Source: Salvator merianae (taxonomy: Eukaryota > Chordata > Lepidosauria > Squamata > Teiidae). From it: DNA of 64,000 nt. Shown in pieces: positions 36,373 to 49,231 of the stretch (the stretch's first letter is position 1; every line of letters begins with the position of its first letter). The position numbers were made by a program, and so were the translations under genes. The DNA is taken from the NCBI GenBank assembly GCA_003586115.2, contig QVOM02000115.1, positions 7,174,799 to 7,238,798 on the forward strand, written 5' to 3'. The notes under the pieces were generated by a model. It did not search any database. It was not told the origin of the DNA and was given only the letters and a program-made list of their open reading frames with translations.

Positions 36373-37587
36373 TTTATTGTACCCAGATTCTGAACAGAAA
36401 CTGAAGACTTCAAATTATAAAGAAAGCATATGTCATACTTTAAAAGTTACCATTTTTAACTAATTATGGGGACACACACAAATTAACTCATTCCAATTCT
36501 GATTTTTTTGAAAAACTGAAGAATAATGGGGAAGCAGCAGAATGCAACCATTGGCTCCTCGTTTTGCCCTAACTGGCCCAGCATAGCAGGAAAGGAGAAG
36601 GTTTAGCCTTCCCTTGGTTAGTATCCCTGAACCATGTGTGTGTCATCATCTCAGAATCTAAGTGCCAAGAAACTGAAATGCTTCCTGCTCTTATCTTCCA
36701 TGGATTTCACTGGGAGCCAAACACCCTTGCTCTTTTCAGTGAGGACTTTAAGCCTGTTCCTTCCTCCACGATTTCGTCAAAACTTTGCTGAAAGCCTGCA
36801 GATGTCAAGAGTGTTCCCGTATGGCTTTCTATTCTACGTTTCCTTCAAAACTGTCCCAGAAATGACTTGCAGATTGATTGCTTCAGCAGTATGAGGAATG
36901 CATACATTGGGAGGAAAGGTTCTCTACAGAACTGCAAGGAAAAGCTATCCAGCTAACCATATACTTCTTTTATGACACTATACTTTTCTTTATAGCACTG
37001 GACCAGCACTGGAGAAGGCTTCTGATCTGTTCAGCATATGTTACAAACTCCGAATTCAGTCATTTCCCCCTTGACAAGAACAGTGACATGCTTGTACCTT
37101 TTCTCTTTTCTTAGAGGATTTTCAGACCTTTGACATACCCACTGCGTGATACACTCAGCTGATACACAGGCCCGTAGCAAGCTCCATATATATGGGGGAG
37201 CTGTCACAAATTTGGGGGTGAACGAGTAATATGTCACATTAATTACATTGGTGCATTAAAAATTTTGAGGGGGGGGAATGGGGGGGCTGGCCCCCCTCTG
37301 CCCCCTTGGCTACAGACCTGCTGATATCCACATCTGCATACCGGGGGGGGGGAGTATTTGGCAAAGATCAGCAATGCATCTGATACCAGCATTCACTTAA
37401 GGGGGATGGCAATATACAACTCTGTGGACAACTGAAAGTCACTTTTTTCACTATTTTCAATTCAAAATTATACTGTAGATTGTCTTTGTTCTTCTGGATA
37501 CTGAAAAATCCAAGATTTGTCCTTTTCCCGTGGAACACCCTTTCACATTTACCGCTCTAGAAAACAGATCAGATTCACCACTAGCCG
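36373..37587 (-). other. CD28: Probable CD28 3' UTR with candidate polyadenylation signal
   Basis: From the CD28 stop codon, the first AATAAA I find on the minus strand is at 36378-36373 (TTTATT on the plus strand). That would give a 3' UTR of about 1.2 kb. No downstream exon-like ORF is visible. The stretch includes a complete hAT-like MITE (37167-37320) and a run of Gs. The signal choice is an inference; mammalian CD28 transcripts use longer 3' UTRs, so later sites are possible. Confidence 0.4.
37167..37320. mobile_element. hAT-like MITE in the CD28 3' UTR region, 154 bp
   Basis: The ends form terminal inverted repeats starting CAGGCCCGTAGCAAG on the left and CAGGTCTGTAGCCAAG read inward from the right. 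The flanks are ctgataca (37159-37166) and ctgatatc (37321-37328), a degraded 8-bp target duplication sharing CTGATA. CAGG-type ends plus an 8-bp duplication are the hAT signature. There is no coding capacity. The interior is a G-rich strand of repeated Gs (37267-37310). It sits about 270 bases past the CD28 stop codon. Confidence 0.75.
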
Positions 37588-37728
37588 TCACGGCTCCCAC
37601 GAACGATACGCAGTGTAATTCCTTGCTGGGACTCCTGACTGATTCTGTCTCTTTTTCGGACCATTAGATTGCCAGGGAGTCATGTTAAAATAGTCTTTAC
37701 GGATAATCTTCTTCTTCTTCATTTTGAA
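37588..37728 (-). CDS. CD28: CD28 exon 4: cytoplasmic tail and stop
   Basis: A 141-base terminal exon (46 codons plus TGA at 37590-37588), preceded by the acceptor ttttctttgtag. It encodes residues 178-223. A basic juxtamembrane patch (KMKKKK, 179-184) is followed by DYFNMTP, where Tyr190-x-Asn-Met is the PI3K and Grb2 SH2-binding site of CD28. The C-terminus reads ARNYTAYRSWEP. Human CD28 stops at AYRS, so this tail has three extra residues. The distal human PYAP motif, which binds Lck, Grb2 and filamin, is absent; the aligned residues are GVPA. The motif retained at Tyr190 argues that the receptor can still signal. Confidence 0.92.
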   Translation of the reverse strand, partial: FKMKKKKIIRKDYFNMTPWQSNGPKKRQNQSGVPARNYTAYRSWEP

Positions 37729-39384
37729 CTACAAAGAAAATGCCAGGAGAGAAAGTTTCTGAGTGATAAATAAGATCCATCTTGCATGTTACAACAACAG
37801 AATAGCGATCATATGTGTCTACTTCTCTCTCCCCTGAGGACAGAGTCTCCACATCTCTCCAGCAACAGAATACAAGAGCATCCAGCATTCCCCCAGCAGT
37901 GAAATCTACAGGCTTCTCCTTTGTACAGTCCTGGCAGCCTCTTCTCACAAGGGAAGATTTCCCTTTCATGTAATATCACAAAACATGGAAAGCAGATGTG
38001 CCACGCACATTGCTTGCACTTCATATCATCACAGCCTTGTAACATTAGGAAGTGTTGCCAATGAATAATATTTTTTGCAGAGAGAGTTGCACAAGCCTTT
38101 AGAAATAAGGGCAGGGAAATTACTATGCTACCATAATAATTAAACTTTATAACAATCCAGACAATAAAAAAACTTGGATATTATTTTTAGTGCTGTGTTT
38201 TCCAATTTAATAAGGTGGTTGTATTTATAATTTTCTCATATCAAAAAGCAGCGAAAGATATTGAATGAGCAATTACTTGAACCAAAATTTTGGCCAGCAT
38301 CAGCAATTTGCTGGCTAAAAGTAGGTTTCTAAAATGGTTCCATAGTGCAGAAGGTATTAGTTTTCCAGGTTTTAATTTTAAAAGATGGCATTGGATGTGG
38401 CTCAAGTATTATAAAAAGACATTCTGAACCAAGGGACTCAATTTCCTAGCTCAGGAAAACTGGATGGTGCTGTTTCTGGACTACAAGTTTACTTGCACAC
38501 ATGCTAGTGGAGGGAGGAGAAAACAAGACTGAGACAATGGTGTAACTGCAGGTCTCACTTTGGCCTGCCTGATTTACAACCCAGTGCTCACTGGACAGAG
38601 ACCCAGTTTGGCTGGGCCAAAGTAAAGCTTTCAACTAGAGCATTACCCAATCTCCCATTCTGTTCAGTTCTCATCTATGATCTACCATTGGAATCTGCCA
38701 AATCCATTGGGCTAGAACTTTCAACTATCCCGCTACACAAAAACAAGTTTGCCTCCAAAATTTCATAGGCTACAACTCCCAGTAATTCTCAGAAAGTACA
38801 GAATTTATAGTCCAAAAAGTCCACCTATCTTTGGATTCGGAGAAGGTCAGGTATTCACTCTGCATGATTGAATAGGATGTGACATAACATGTACCCCAGC
38901 AGTTGATGTAGAAATAGCCAGGATATTGCTAAGGCAGCTCCAGGCACTTCCAGTAAGCCCCCAACACTAACTGCCACTAGGTAATGCCTTCCATCAGATT
39001 AGTCTATTAAACCCTCAAGCAGCAGCTAGCACTCAGGACAAAGGGGAAGGGCTAGCTGGCAATTCACCCCTAGCCTTTGAAGTTGGAGTACCAATTGAAA
39101 TCACAATCCATCAAGCCTAGTTTGCTGACATCAAAGGCTAACAATGAATCATTGACTAGCCTTTCCTCCGCACCCTATCAGGTTGGCTGTCACTGTTACT
39201 CTCCTCCATATAAATATACTTAAGATCTGTTAAGTAGCTGAAAAGACAGATTTCTTACCCAGCAATAGAAAAAAACCAGTGTTATCAGGATATTGTAGAA
39301 AGCAAGAGCTCCAACAGCTGCTGTAATACCAATGGATTCTTGTCTTTGCTGGCACTCAAAGTCTGGAACTTGACAGGAAAAGAA

Positions 39385-39415
<31 letters not shown>

Positions 39416-42400
39416 AAGAAAGAAAGAAAGAAAGGAAGGAAGGAAGGAAGGAAGGAAGGAAGGAAGGAAGGAAGGAAGGAAGGAAGGAAGAAAGGAAGAA
39501 AGATAAAGCAAGCAAGGAAGGAAGGAAGAGTCAAAAACACTGGTAGACAGTGTACATTTCAATACATTTTTAGATAATACATTAATCCTACAGGTTAAAT
39601 TTAATGGATGAATAATTGAGTGAAAGAAGTCACATCATCTATTCTATTTCTAAAAAATATATCACAAACATGCTTACAGTGGCCACATTTGTTTGCAAAG
39701 GGGGTGGGGGAGCCATGACAGAATGGTTTTCAGATATAAATAGTGGCTGTGTGAAGAAGGCTTTGCTCTGAAGTCTCCCTTTGATCTCTTCAAACTGTGT
39801 TTTGAACCACAGCAGACAACAATCCCCTTTGCATTCCCATTATCCTAGCAGTTCTGACCTATGGGCTGCCACCAACTTCCGCTCACGCGCTGTTTGTCCC
39901 CATGCCATTGGCTGTTCTCAGCACAGTCAGGCAGTGAAGAGATATAGCACAGGGCAATAGCATCGATTAGTAGCATGTTTCAGGTTAGGATTTTGCACCT
40001 GCGTTTCTTTCAGTATGAAAATGTTAGGCTTTTATTATTATTATTCTAAAAAAAAAGAGAATGTAATGTGTTGCTTGGCTCTCAAAATGTTTGGTTTGCC
40101 AACAACATTAGAAATCTCTATATAACAGAGAATAGTATAAATATTTAATTTTCCTAAATATTCCAAACTGACAACAGTCTCTCAAGTGCCAGAAACTACA
40201 GATGTGGATTGAAACAATTTTATTATTTAGGCAGGCCAATTGATCTAACATCAATTGGATAGGAACTGGATATCTTGCAGCATTCTAGGGATGTATTGGT
40301 CCAGGGTAGGTCCCTTGTTCCAGACATGGATATATTGAGTCAAGCTGACAGACAGCTGTCAAAATCTGAAAAATTGTACTGTGAATTTCAGTACCCACAA
40401 AACATTTGATTTCTAAAGTATATCATTTAATTACAAATGAGGCACCTAATCGCTCATCAACTCTTACGGTATCTTGCGAAACAATCAAGATTGGAATAAA
40501 ATTTTGAGATGGAGACCAGTGTTACCCTTCTCTGCTCACATTAGATAATTTTTTCTCAAAGCATTCCATAGATACATTACATCTTCAAGGCAGCAAGGGG
40601 GTCTAGAAACACCTTAGAGACTAACAAAGAAAAAAAGTTGGTAGCATGAACTTTTGTCAACTAAGCCTAGTACATCAGATGCATACCAGGCACCTTCAAA
40701 GCAAGCACATATATATAAGGATTGCTCACCACTCTTGAAGTGGATGTGCAGCTAAAGGAACATACATGCATTTATGGTGGCCTTGGCCTGAAAAGATTAC
40801 AAGCCAGAAAATCAACCTTTGTTAACATGCTTTATTAATTTTTTTTCAGGGGAACAACTGAAAATAGTTCACTGCCCCATCCCAAAAAAAATACAAGTGT
40901 TCGCTGGAGTTGTTTTTTGTTTCAGGAAGTGCAAGGAAAGTAAAACTCGTGGCAGTGATGTGAAGAACAAGGTCCCTGCAACTGTTCCTAGGCAACACTA
41001 GATGGTGATATAAATGGGTGTTGCTAAGGCAAGAATTGAACCCACCTTGGCTTTGGCCTTAGCAGCACTCATGTATGCCCCATCTAGGGCCATCAGGTAG
41101 AAGCTGTAGGGGTTTTCCTCTTCACGTCACTGCCATAAGTTTTTCCTTCCCTACACTTCCTGAAAAAACAAAAGTTCTAATAAGCACAGTTATCTGGGGG
41201 AAGACAAATGTTTGAGCTCCCCAAGAATTCATGCTAATCACTATTAAAATGTCTATAGCTAAGCACAGAAAAAACAAACTATGACATTAGATACTTGGTT
41301 TAAAAAAAATATGGAACATTGTTGCTGCAGAACTATTGAGCTGTACTATTCATATCCAAACTAATCAAGCAAATAGTAATGATGTTTTTGTGCAGCATTT
41401 GCCAAATATTAACTTTTTTGGAGGGAATAATAAAGAAATAAAGAGTACACAATTCAAATAGTAGTATTTGTGAGATATGAATGAATAGAAAAAAATGCAA
41501 CCATTTGAATAGAATCAAATGCAACCAATTTCATGTTTTTACCTTTCCCTTGAAGTAAAGTTCCACTCAAGCTTATATTGGATTGATATGGAGGAGTCAA
41601 AATCTCAATTTTACAAAAATAAAGGTCAGTCTGATTGAGCTGCAGATTCTGCAGGCCAAAGGTTATTTCCTTTTCTTTCCCAGACACCTTAACTCCACAG
41701 GTGAATTCAGAATTACATTGACTGCTATTGAAAGTACTGTTCCAGGAAACTGAGGCAACTTCAACTCTTTCTTCCCCTTCAATTCCTCTTAGCAGCGTGG
41801 CTTTGAATAACATAGATTCTTTTCTATCACATGTGTAGTTACAGAATATTGTGGCATTTTTACTTCTCAGTATCTTCAAAGGTCTCTGCTGTAATGGAAT
41901 GTTGCTTTCTGTAGATAAGAGGAAAAAGAGAGAAACGATTCTTCGTGGAGAATTCAGAAACAATATTAGAGTTGGACAAAAGGATAAAGTGTTTTTTGAG
42001 AAAACAGTTATGCTTCACATTTAAACCTAGATTTCTTTAAAAAGTATTAAATGTATTTTTGTGTTTTGTTTCAAAAGACACAAAAATACATTTAATACTT
42101 AAAAAAAAAATCCAGGAACCATCACAAAGCACAACTTAAGCTTCTGCAAGCATCCATGCAAAATAACTAAGAGGTGAAGGGTCTGGGAGGAAAAAAAAGT
42201 CAAGAGATAGGAAATGCTCTGGACCATCACCTTACACAAAATATACAGTGAGGATCATCTCGTAAGAGGTAGAGTTCACTGTAAGAATTGTATGTTGAAG
42301 AATCTGATTTCCAAAGCATATAAAATGTTTCTTAAAGAGCAAGACTCCTCCTTGAGTGGAATAAAGGGTTTATAAAGAAAAGATCTTTCTGTGGAAATAG

Positions 42401-45400
42401 CACTTGAGGCATTGCATAAAATAGTAAATTTCAAACAGAACTGGCAAAGATCTACACAAATGAAAGAAATATATACAAAAACTATATACACATGGTATAA
42501 AACACTCTATGATATAGCAAGGATAACTAAATCATCCACATACCACCTGTTGGAGAGGACTGTCAACTGCAACCAACATATTTCCATGTGTGGTGGGAGT
42601 GCAAAAAGATAGATAGGTTTTAGAGGACAATACATAAAGAACTAAGCAAAATATTCAAAACTACCATGTCAGTAGATTCACAAGTCTACTTATTACACAA
42701 TGTCACAAATGTAAAGGTTAAAGTAATTGGAGTGTTACACTATTCGTTATTTACAGCCAAATACCTGACTGCAACAACATGGAAATCAGCAGACCAGCCA
42801 ACCAAGGAGAATTGGTACAATGAAGTATGGGACACTGTGTTGTATCAGTATTTAACAATACAGAAAGCAAAAACGGAAGCACAGGAAACAGAAAAAGAAT
42901 TTCAGCAAACTCAGCAGTTACTTATAGAAGCAACACCAGAATTAGAATAAATTCAAATTCCACAAAAAATAACATTGTTAAATATAGCACTATGAATATG
43001 ATATGGAATACATTTGGAAATGTTAACACTAGAATAGATAAATGGATAGCCAAAAAGATAAGAATGGTACTCCCTGGAGATTAGGGAGGGAGAGAAGCAG
43101 TTAGAGGGTTGCAATGAGTTGAGATTATTCTATTATGCTGTAATAAAATGTAAGATTTTAAGTGTGTGTATACAATTAAAAATGAATACATAAATTGAGG
43201 GAGGACTTGTATGATGCATCAAAGGGCAGAGAAAAGATGATATCACATTTGGCTTACACCACTACATTTTCTGGGAGCAGCATATTTCTCTGACTAGGAG
43301 AGGCTTAGGAATAAGGTATTCCCTTGCATAATCCTGTTTTCTGGAAAAATAATAATGAGAATGAAAGCACTCAATTTTCTGCCATCCCCATCTGTACATT
43401 GGACTGCAAATTTCATTTGAAAAAAACTTGTTTTTTAAGTTTCCAAATAATCTGTTTTAAATTATTGTAATTTGCCCTGAGGTCTTAGGGTGGGATAGAA
43501 ATGAAAATAGGTCAATGTCAGTACAGTAAGGCCACAGTCACACTTTTAATTTTTAGCCATCTCTGGGACAAGCAGAGAACTGAGTACATTTTTTACTTCC
43601 TCTGGCCTGGTCACACTTACCATGCTGCTGCCATGCCACCACTGCCACCCAAGCCCTCATGGATCCCCTGGTAAATGTAAGTTTCAGCAGGGGGCAGGGG
43701 GACAAGAGGCAGCAGTGGCAGCACTGGGGGCATTGGGCCAGCATGTGTGGTGGTGGTGTCAGGAAGGCATTGAGGGACAATAGGGGTGGTGGGAAGGGAC
43801 TGCGGCAAGGGCTGGCAGTGGGGGACAGGAAGGTGAGCAGCAGTGGCAGGGAGGTGGCAGAGGACAGTAAGGGGTAGTGGGAAGTGGCCATGGAGGTGGG
43901 GGACATCAGGGTGGTGCAGCATGGTGTGACATGGCATGGCACAGTGGGGGGTTGGTAGGCCTTTCATTTCTTGGTGAAACAGACTCAGTGCTGGAATTAT
44001 CTGAATTTAAGATAATTCCATTCCAGGCACGAAAGTCCTCAAAAAACCCAAGAATGCAATTTGGTGTCTGGTTTTCCAAGGACTCAGGAAGGCCCCCATC
44101 TTTTAAAAAGGTGTGACCACAGCCTAAATGTAATTATTGATTCAGCAACAATAAAAGATACTCCATGCTTTGCCCTTCCAGTCTTTTTCTTTTTCTTACT
44201 TTTTATAAGTCTTTAACATGTTTTAAATTATTGAAACTTGCCTTGCGATCTAGGGTAGAGAGTGGGAGAGCAACCTGTGTTTTATCATATGCCCTGGGAC
44301 CTCCAGATGAAGGGCAGGATACAAATGTCATAAACAAAATAAAATAAATGTAAATAGATCAACAAATCAGTAAACATAGATGCAGAAGGGAAACACTTTC
44401 CAAAGCACAGTTATTCTTTCTCTGTGCATTGTATTTACAATAGCACTTATATCCTCCAAACAGTCTTTCACTTACAGTTCCAGTAAAGGAGGCAACTCAG
44501 TGGAGGAGGAGAAATTAACTTTAGAGCAGTATTATTTTGCAAGGATACGATCTGCAGGTGGAATGAATGGGAACTGTTGCTTAGTAATGGCATTTCTGCT
44601 CCCCGCAGAGCAGGGCAAACCTACTCCTTATTTCCTCTCTCTCTTTGGGAGTTGCCAGACATGTAGAAAATGCCAGCAAACTGTCCGCATTGTGGCTGCA
44701 TCCAGACATCACTTACTTATTCTGCTATATTTGGATATTCCAGAATATCCAAATATAAATAAGCAACGTCTGGATGCAGTCTGTGACTAGGCTGCCAGCC
44801 ATCCCCAGTGCCTTGTCAGGACTCTGGCAGTCCATTTGCTGCTTAATTCAAAGTAAAGATAGTCTAGAGGATTCCACACTACCTTTACCGATCTGGCATA
44901 TTTTTGACTTACTGGACATCTGGCGAGGCTCCTCTGACATGGATCAATAGCCACTTCCAGGATCTCACCACTACGTGCAAGAAAAAAAGAAGACTGTGGG
45001 CATGTGGCAAGCTCTTGGAATTTGCTACCAAGCCGGTGTTGGAGGATCCTCACCAGATAGTGGGTCCATGCTGAGGAACCTCTGCATGTCTGAAGGGCCC
45101 ACCACTTTGAGCAGCAATGCTGGCATTCTACTAAGATCCTGCATTCCTGCTCACCATCTGGAGATCATCATTATTTTGTAAATCCTAGTGCAAAACAGGG
45201 TTACTGTATAGTTAAAGGAAAGACAAAAATTAGTTAAGCAGTTAAGCTGACTCCACCCCACAAGGAATAAGAGCAACAAACCGAGAAGCAAGTGAATGCC
45301 TTTTCAACGGAGAGTCTGCTGCAGCACTACACAGGAAGCAATATAAGAGTCAAAAGTTATTAACAGGAAGCTACCAATAAAAGGCAGAAGACCTCAAAAG

Positions 45401-48400
45401 CCTTAATGGCATATTGCCAGTCTATACACATTCAGGAAATAAGGTTGTTGCTGCTTTAAAAAAAAAAAATGATAAAAGCACAAATTAGAGGTGAACAACA
45501 ATGGGATGATAGCACAGGAATCATTGCTTCCCAGTAACAATGGCATCATCTACAAGAGTAGAAAGACTTACTTTGGTCAAGGTAGAAGGCAGGTGATTCA
45601 CATGGCACTCACTGGGATAAGCCTTCCACCCATCCCAAAATGCACCTACAGCACTTCTTTCTAAACGACTTCAAAATGCTTCATCCAAAAGATTGCTTTG
45701 AGATTCTTGTGGGTCATTCCAAGGCTGCATCTCCACTTCCAGTGGAAGCGCCTTTATTTGGGGTGGATGGGTAGAGGCACTCCATCTGGGGTGCCCTCCT
45801 AAGCTCCATTTCAGAATGAGGAAGTGCCATTTTCTGCAGTGTCTCTGTGTAACGTGGGAAGAATTCACCCTGCAACAGAGACCATTCTTTGAGTGACTAC
45901 ACTGGAAAACACCCTGTGCCATCACTCTGAAGGTGCCTGCTGCTGCCAAAAGTGGAGACAGGATGGCAGCGAGCACCATTTCAGGATGAGGGTGCCCTAT
46001 TTTGATAAGTGGAGATGCAGTCGAAATCACACTAGGTACTCCTTATTGTGAGCAATTTAATGCATTCTTTTCCCTTAAAAAATTGCTCATCGATACAATA
46101 CGTCCTCCAACTCCTATCCAAATATTTCCCTATACAAAGCAAAGAAGATTTCTGGTAGAAGGTTTGGATGCCACCCAAGGGAAGGGGTGCTCATCATGAC
46201 GGTAATCATTAAAGCCATCTTGCAACAAATAAAGGAACTTCCCAGCTTAGCTTTATCAGGGGAAGAGCAAAGGAGAAGTGCAGGAAGCAAGTATCTCCTC
46301 ATGTCTCCCCCTTGCAATTGAGGGATTGATTATATGTCCTTTGTACCCATTTCCTTGAAAAATGCAATTGTTTTGCTTTCCTTGCTTTTGCTTACCAGAT
46401 TAAATTACAGCTGCCTAAATATCTCCATACCTCTATCTTGTACTGCAAATACCCCAAAACAATAAAAATACAAGCCCCATTACCTTTCCCCTTAAGTATG
46501 ACATCAGAGCCCTGCTGCACTTTGACTGCGTGTCTGTGAAACGTGAGAGTACAACATGATTTCTTTCTTTCACCTCTCCATTCTTCAAGATTATGCAAGA
46601 GATTGGAGGTGCCACTGGAGAAGAAGAGAGGCAGATATTCTGTCCACTGTTGAGGATTTCCTGGACCATGGGAAGGAAAGGAGGGAGGGAGGGAGGTGGG
46701 TTTGCTAACAGACTCTTGACCTGGAGATAGGAAGTGGGGAAAATGGAGGACAGTAGCAGGTTCATACTCTTAAATAAGCACTGTAAGGCCACGTTCCGAC
46801 ACGGCATTTAATCAGTTTACAGGCCGTCTTCAGTTCCCGCTGGCCCGACATGACTGGGCCATTCCGTAGTTTTTCTGGACTATATCGGTGAAATCCGGAC
46901 TACTTTGTATTCGGATTTAATGAAGTCTCAAGCCGTTCCAGATCGCTAGCCCACTTTACTTTGCGATGTGGGAACGGGGAAGGAGACTATTTGGGAGGGA
47001 CTGTACTTTTTGGGGGGCGTGCAGAGGGAAGGCTTTGCATTTCCTGCCATCCAATGACAGACTTTGTGGGTGGGCAGGAAGTGCAGTAGTTTTCTCTGCC
47101 TCCATTATTCCCCCTTCCGTCACTGCCAGGAGAAAAGAAACCATCCTCCTTTTTATTTCGCTAAGGCTGTGATCCGACATCGTAAATTTAATCCATATCG
47201 GAAGAGTGCAGGGACTGAATTTGTCTTCTGGTCATTCCCACAGTTACAGTTTAACACGGACTCAATTCATACCTGCTCGTTCCCACACTGATATTTCCCG
47301 TGCTTGGCATGGAGAAACAGTACCTTTTCTGCCTCCACCCCTTGCCAAATTCCCCTCCCCATGCAGTCAGTGATTGGCTGCAGTCCCAACATTCAAATCT
47401 TGATGTCACAGGGGCGGGAAAGTCAAGCTCCGCTCTCAGTATGTCCCCGCTGCTGCCTCAGAACATGGATTCAGTTGGCAGCGTTACTAGTCATTCGCCA
47501 TTTGCTCCTTCTCCCCACTACAGCCTCTATCTACACAAGCAGAACTTTAAAACTATGTTCCGCAAGCTTTTTAAAGGGCTTGTTAAAGGGCTGATGGCGA
47601 TTTCTGCTCCCTTGCAAGCGCACTTTTGCGCAATTGCGCAATTTAAAAGTAGCGCAAAAGCAGGGAGAGATCCGTAATGAAGGGAAAAAGTGGGGAGGGG
47701 ACATGGGGGCAGTTCATCGCCATTGCAGTTCATCACCAGCAAATGGACTCTGCCTCATCTTCCACCGAGACACCCACAGTGGCATGTGTCCCCGCTGTGT
47801 AAATGTGTGCTGCTGACGGCAAAACTCATCTTGAGTGGGTTCTTTGTTGGGGCAAGAAGACTGCAACCCCAAACAGGCACAGTTTCTTTTTTGGTTTAAA
47901 GAGCAGACGGAAGTGGAGGAAGCCTTTAAATTCTTCCTGGCAGTGTCGAATGGGGGATAAAGAAAGAGAAAGGACTGCAGCTTAGCAAAGTAAAAAGGAG
48001 GACGGTTTCTTTTCCCCTGGCAGCGACGAAAGGGGGGATAATGGAGGCAGAGGAAACTACTGCACTTCCTGCCCACCCACAAAGTCTGTCATTGGATGGC
48101 ACAAAATGGGGATCCCTCCCTCTGCACCCCCCCAAAAAAGTACAGTCCCTCCCAAATAGTCTCTTTCCCCGTTCCCCCATCGTAAAGTAAAGCGCGTTAA
48201 CGATCTGGAACGGCTTGAGACTTCATTAAATCCGAATACAAAGTAGTCCGGATTTCACCGATATAGTCCAGAAAAACTACGGAACAGCAAGATCATGTCG
48301 GGCCAGCGGGAACTGAAGACGGCCTGTAAACTGATTAAATGCCGTGTCAGAACGCGGCCTAAGCTGCGGTCCTTTCTCTTTCTTTATCCCCCATTCGACA

Positions 48401-49175
48401 CTGCCAGGAAGAAATTAAAGGCTTCCTCCACTTCTGTCTGCTCTTTAAACCAAAAAAGAAACTGCGCCTGTTTGGGTTTGCAGTCCTCTTGCCCCAACAA
48501 AGAACCCACTCAAGATGAGTTTTGCTGTTGGCAGCACACAGCTACACAGCTGCTGTCCAATGACCAACTTTGTTGTCACGTTATGCTGGGGGGGGTCAGC
48601 AGGGATGAGTGGGCAGGGAGCACAGTACTTCCTCGTTTCTAGGCAAGCAGACACGCACATGCGTGCAGGGACAAGTTGGATGGGAACTTTTCTCTTTCCT
48701 GCCCTCAAACTGAGGCTGCCTAGAATTCTGTAGATGTTCAGACTCAGCTAAAGCAGCAGCAGCAGTGTCCCACCTTTCTAACATGCAGACACATGCACAC
48801 ATGCAGGGACAAGCCTGTAAAATTTTCTTTTCCTTCTACAGATTTGCGCTGCTTCAGAGCTCCGCAGAACAATAGCAGCACCTCCCCTCTTTTCTCCATA
48901 TGCAGACTCCAAGCACAGAGAAGGTGAAAGTTCTCCACTTTCTCATTCTCTATTCTTAGTGTCTGCATATGCAGAAAAGAGGGAAGATGCTGCTATTGTT
49001 CTGCGGACCTCTGAACTTGCGCAATTCTGTAAAAGTAAAAGAAAACGAGGTAGGGCATGGCAGGCTGAAGAGCTGACAGAACAGCAAGCGCAAGGGGAAG
49101 CCGGCAAAAAGGCTCCCCACCTCACGCCTATCTTGACCTGTCTTGTGCCCCAGCCCTCTACAGCATACCCCCTCC

Positions 49176-49231
<56 letters not shown>

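Noticed and set aside
37697..37969. 90-codon minus-strand ORF overlapping CD28 exon 4
   Set aside because: It reads exon 4 in the wrong frame and passes through the splice acceptor. The CD28 frame there is supported by the YFNM and AYRS motifs.
39340..39546. Long ORFs on both strands in 39220-39562 (Leu/Ser/Phe or Glu/Arg/Lys repeats)
   Set aside because: They are translations of the GGAA microsatellite. Only the exon 3 part (39368-39259) is coding.
43553..43967. Pro/Leu-rich ORFs of 116-129 codons (minus strand)
   Set aside because: Produced by a GGT/GGCA-rich stretch; no conserved motif and no splice context.
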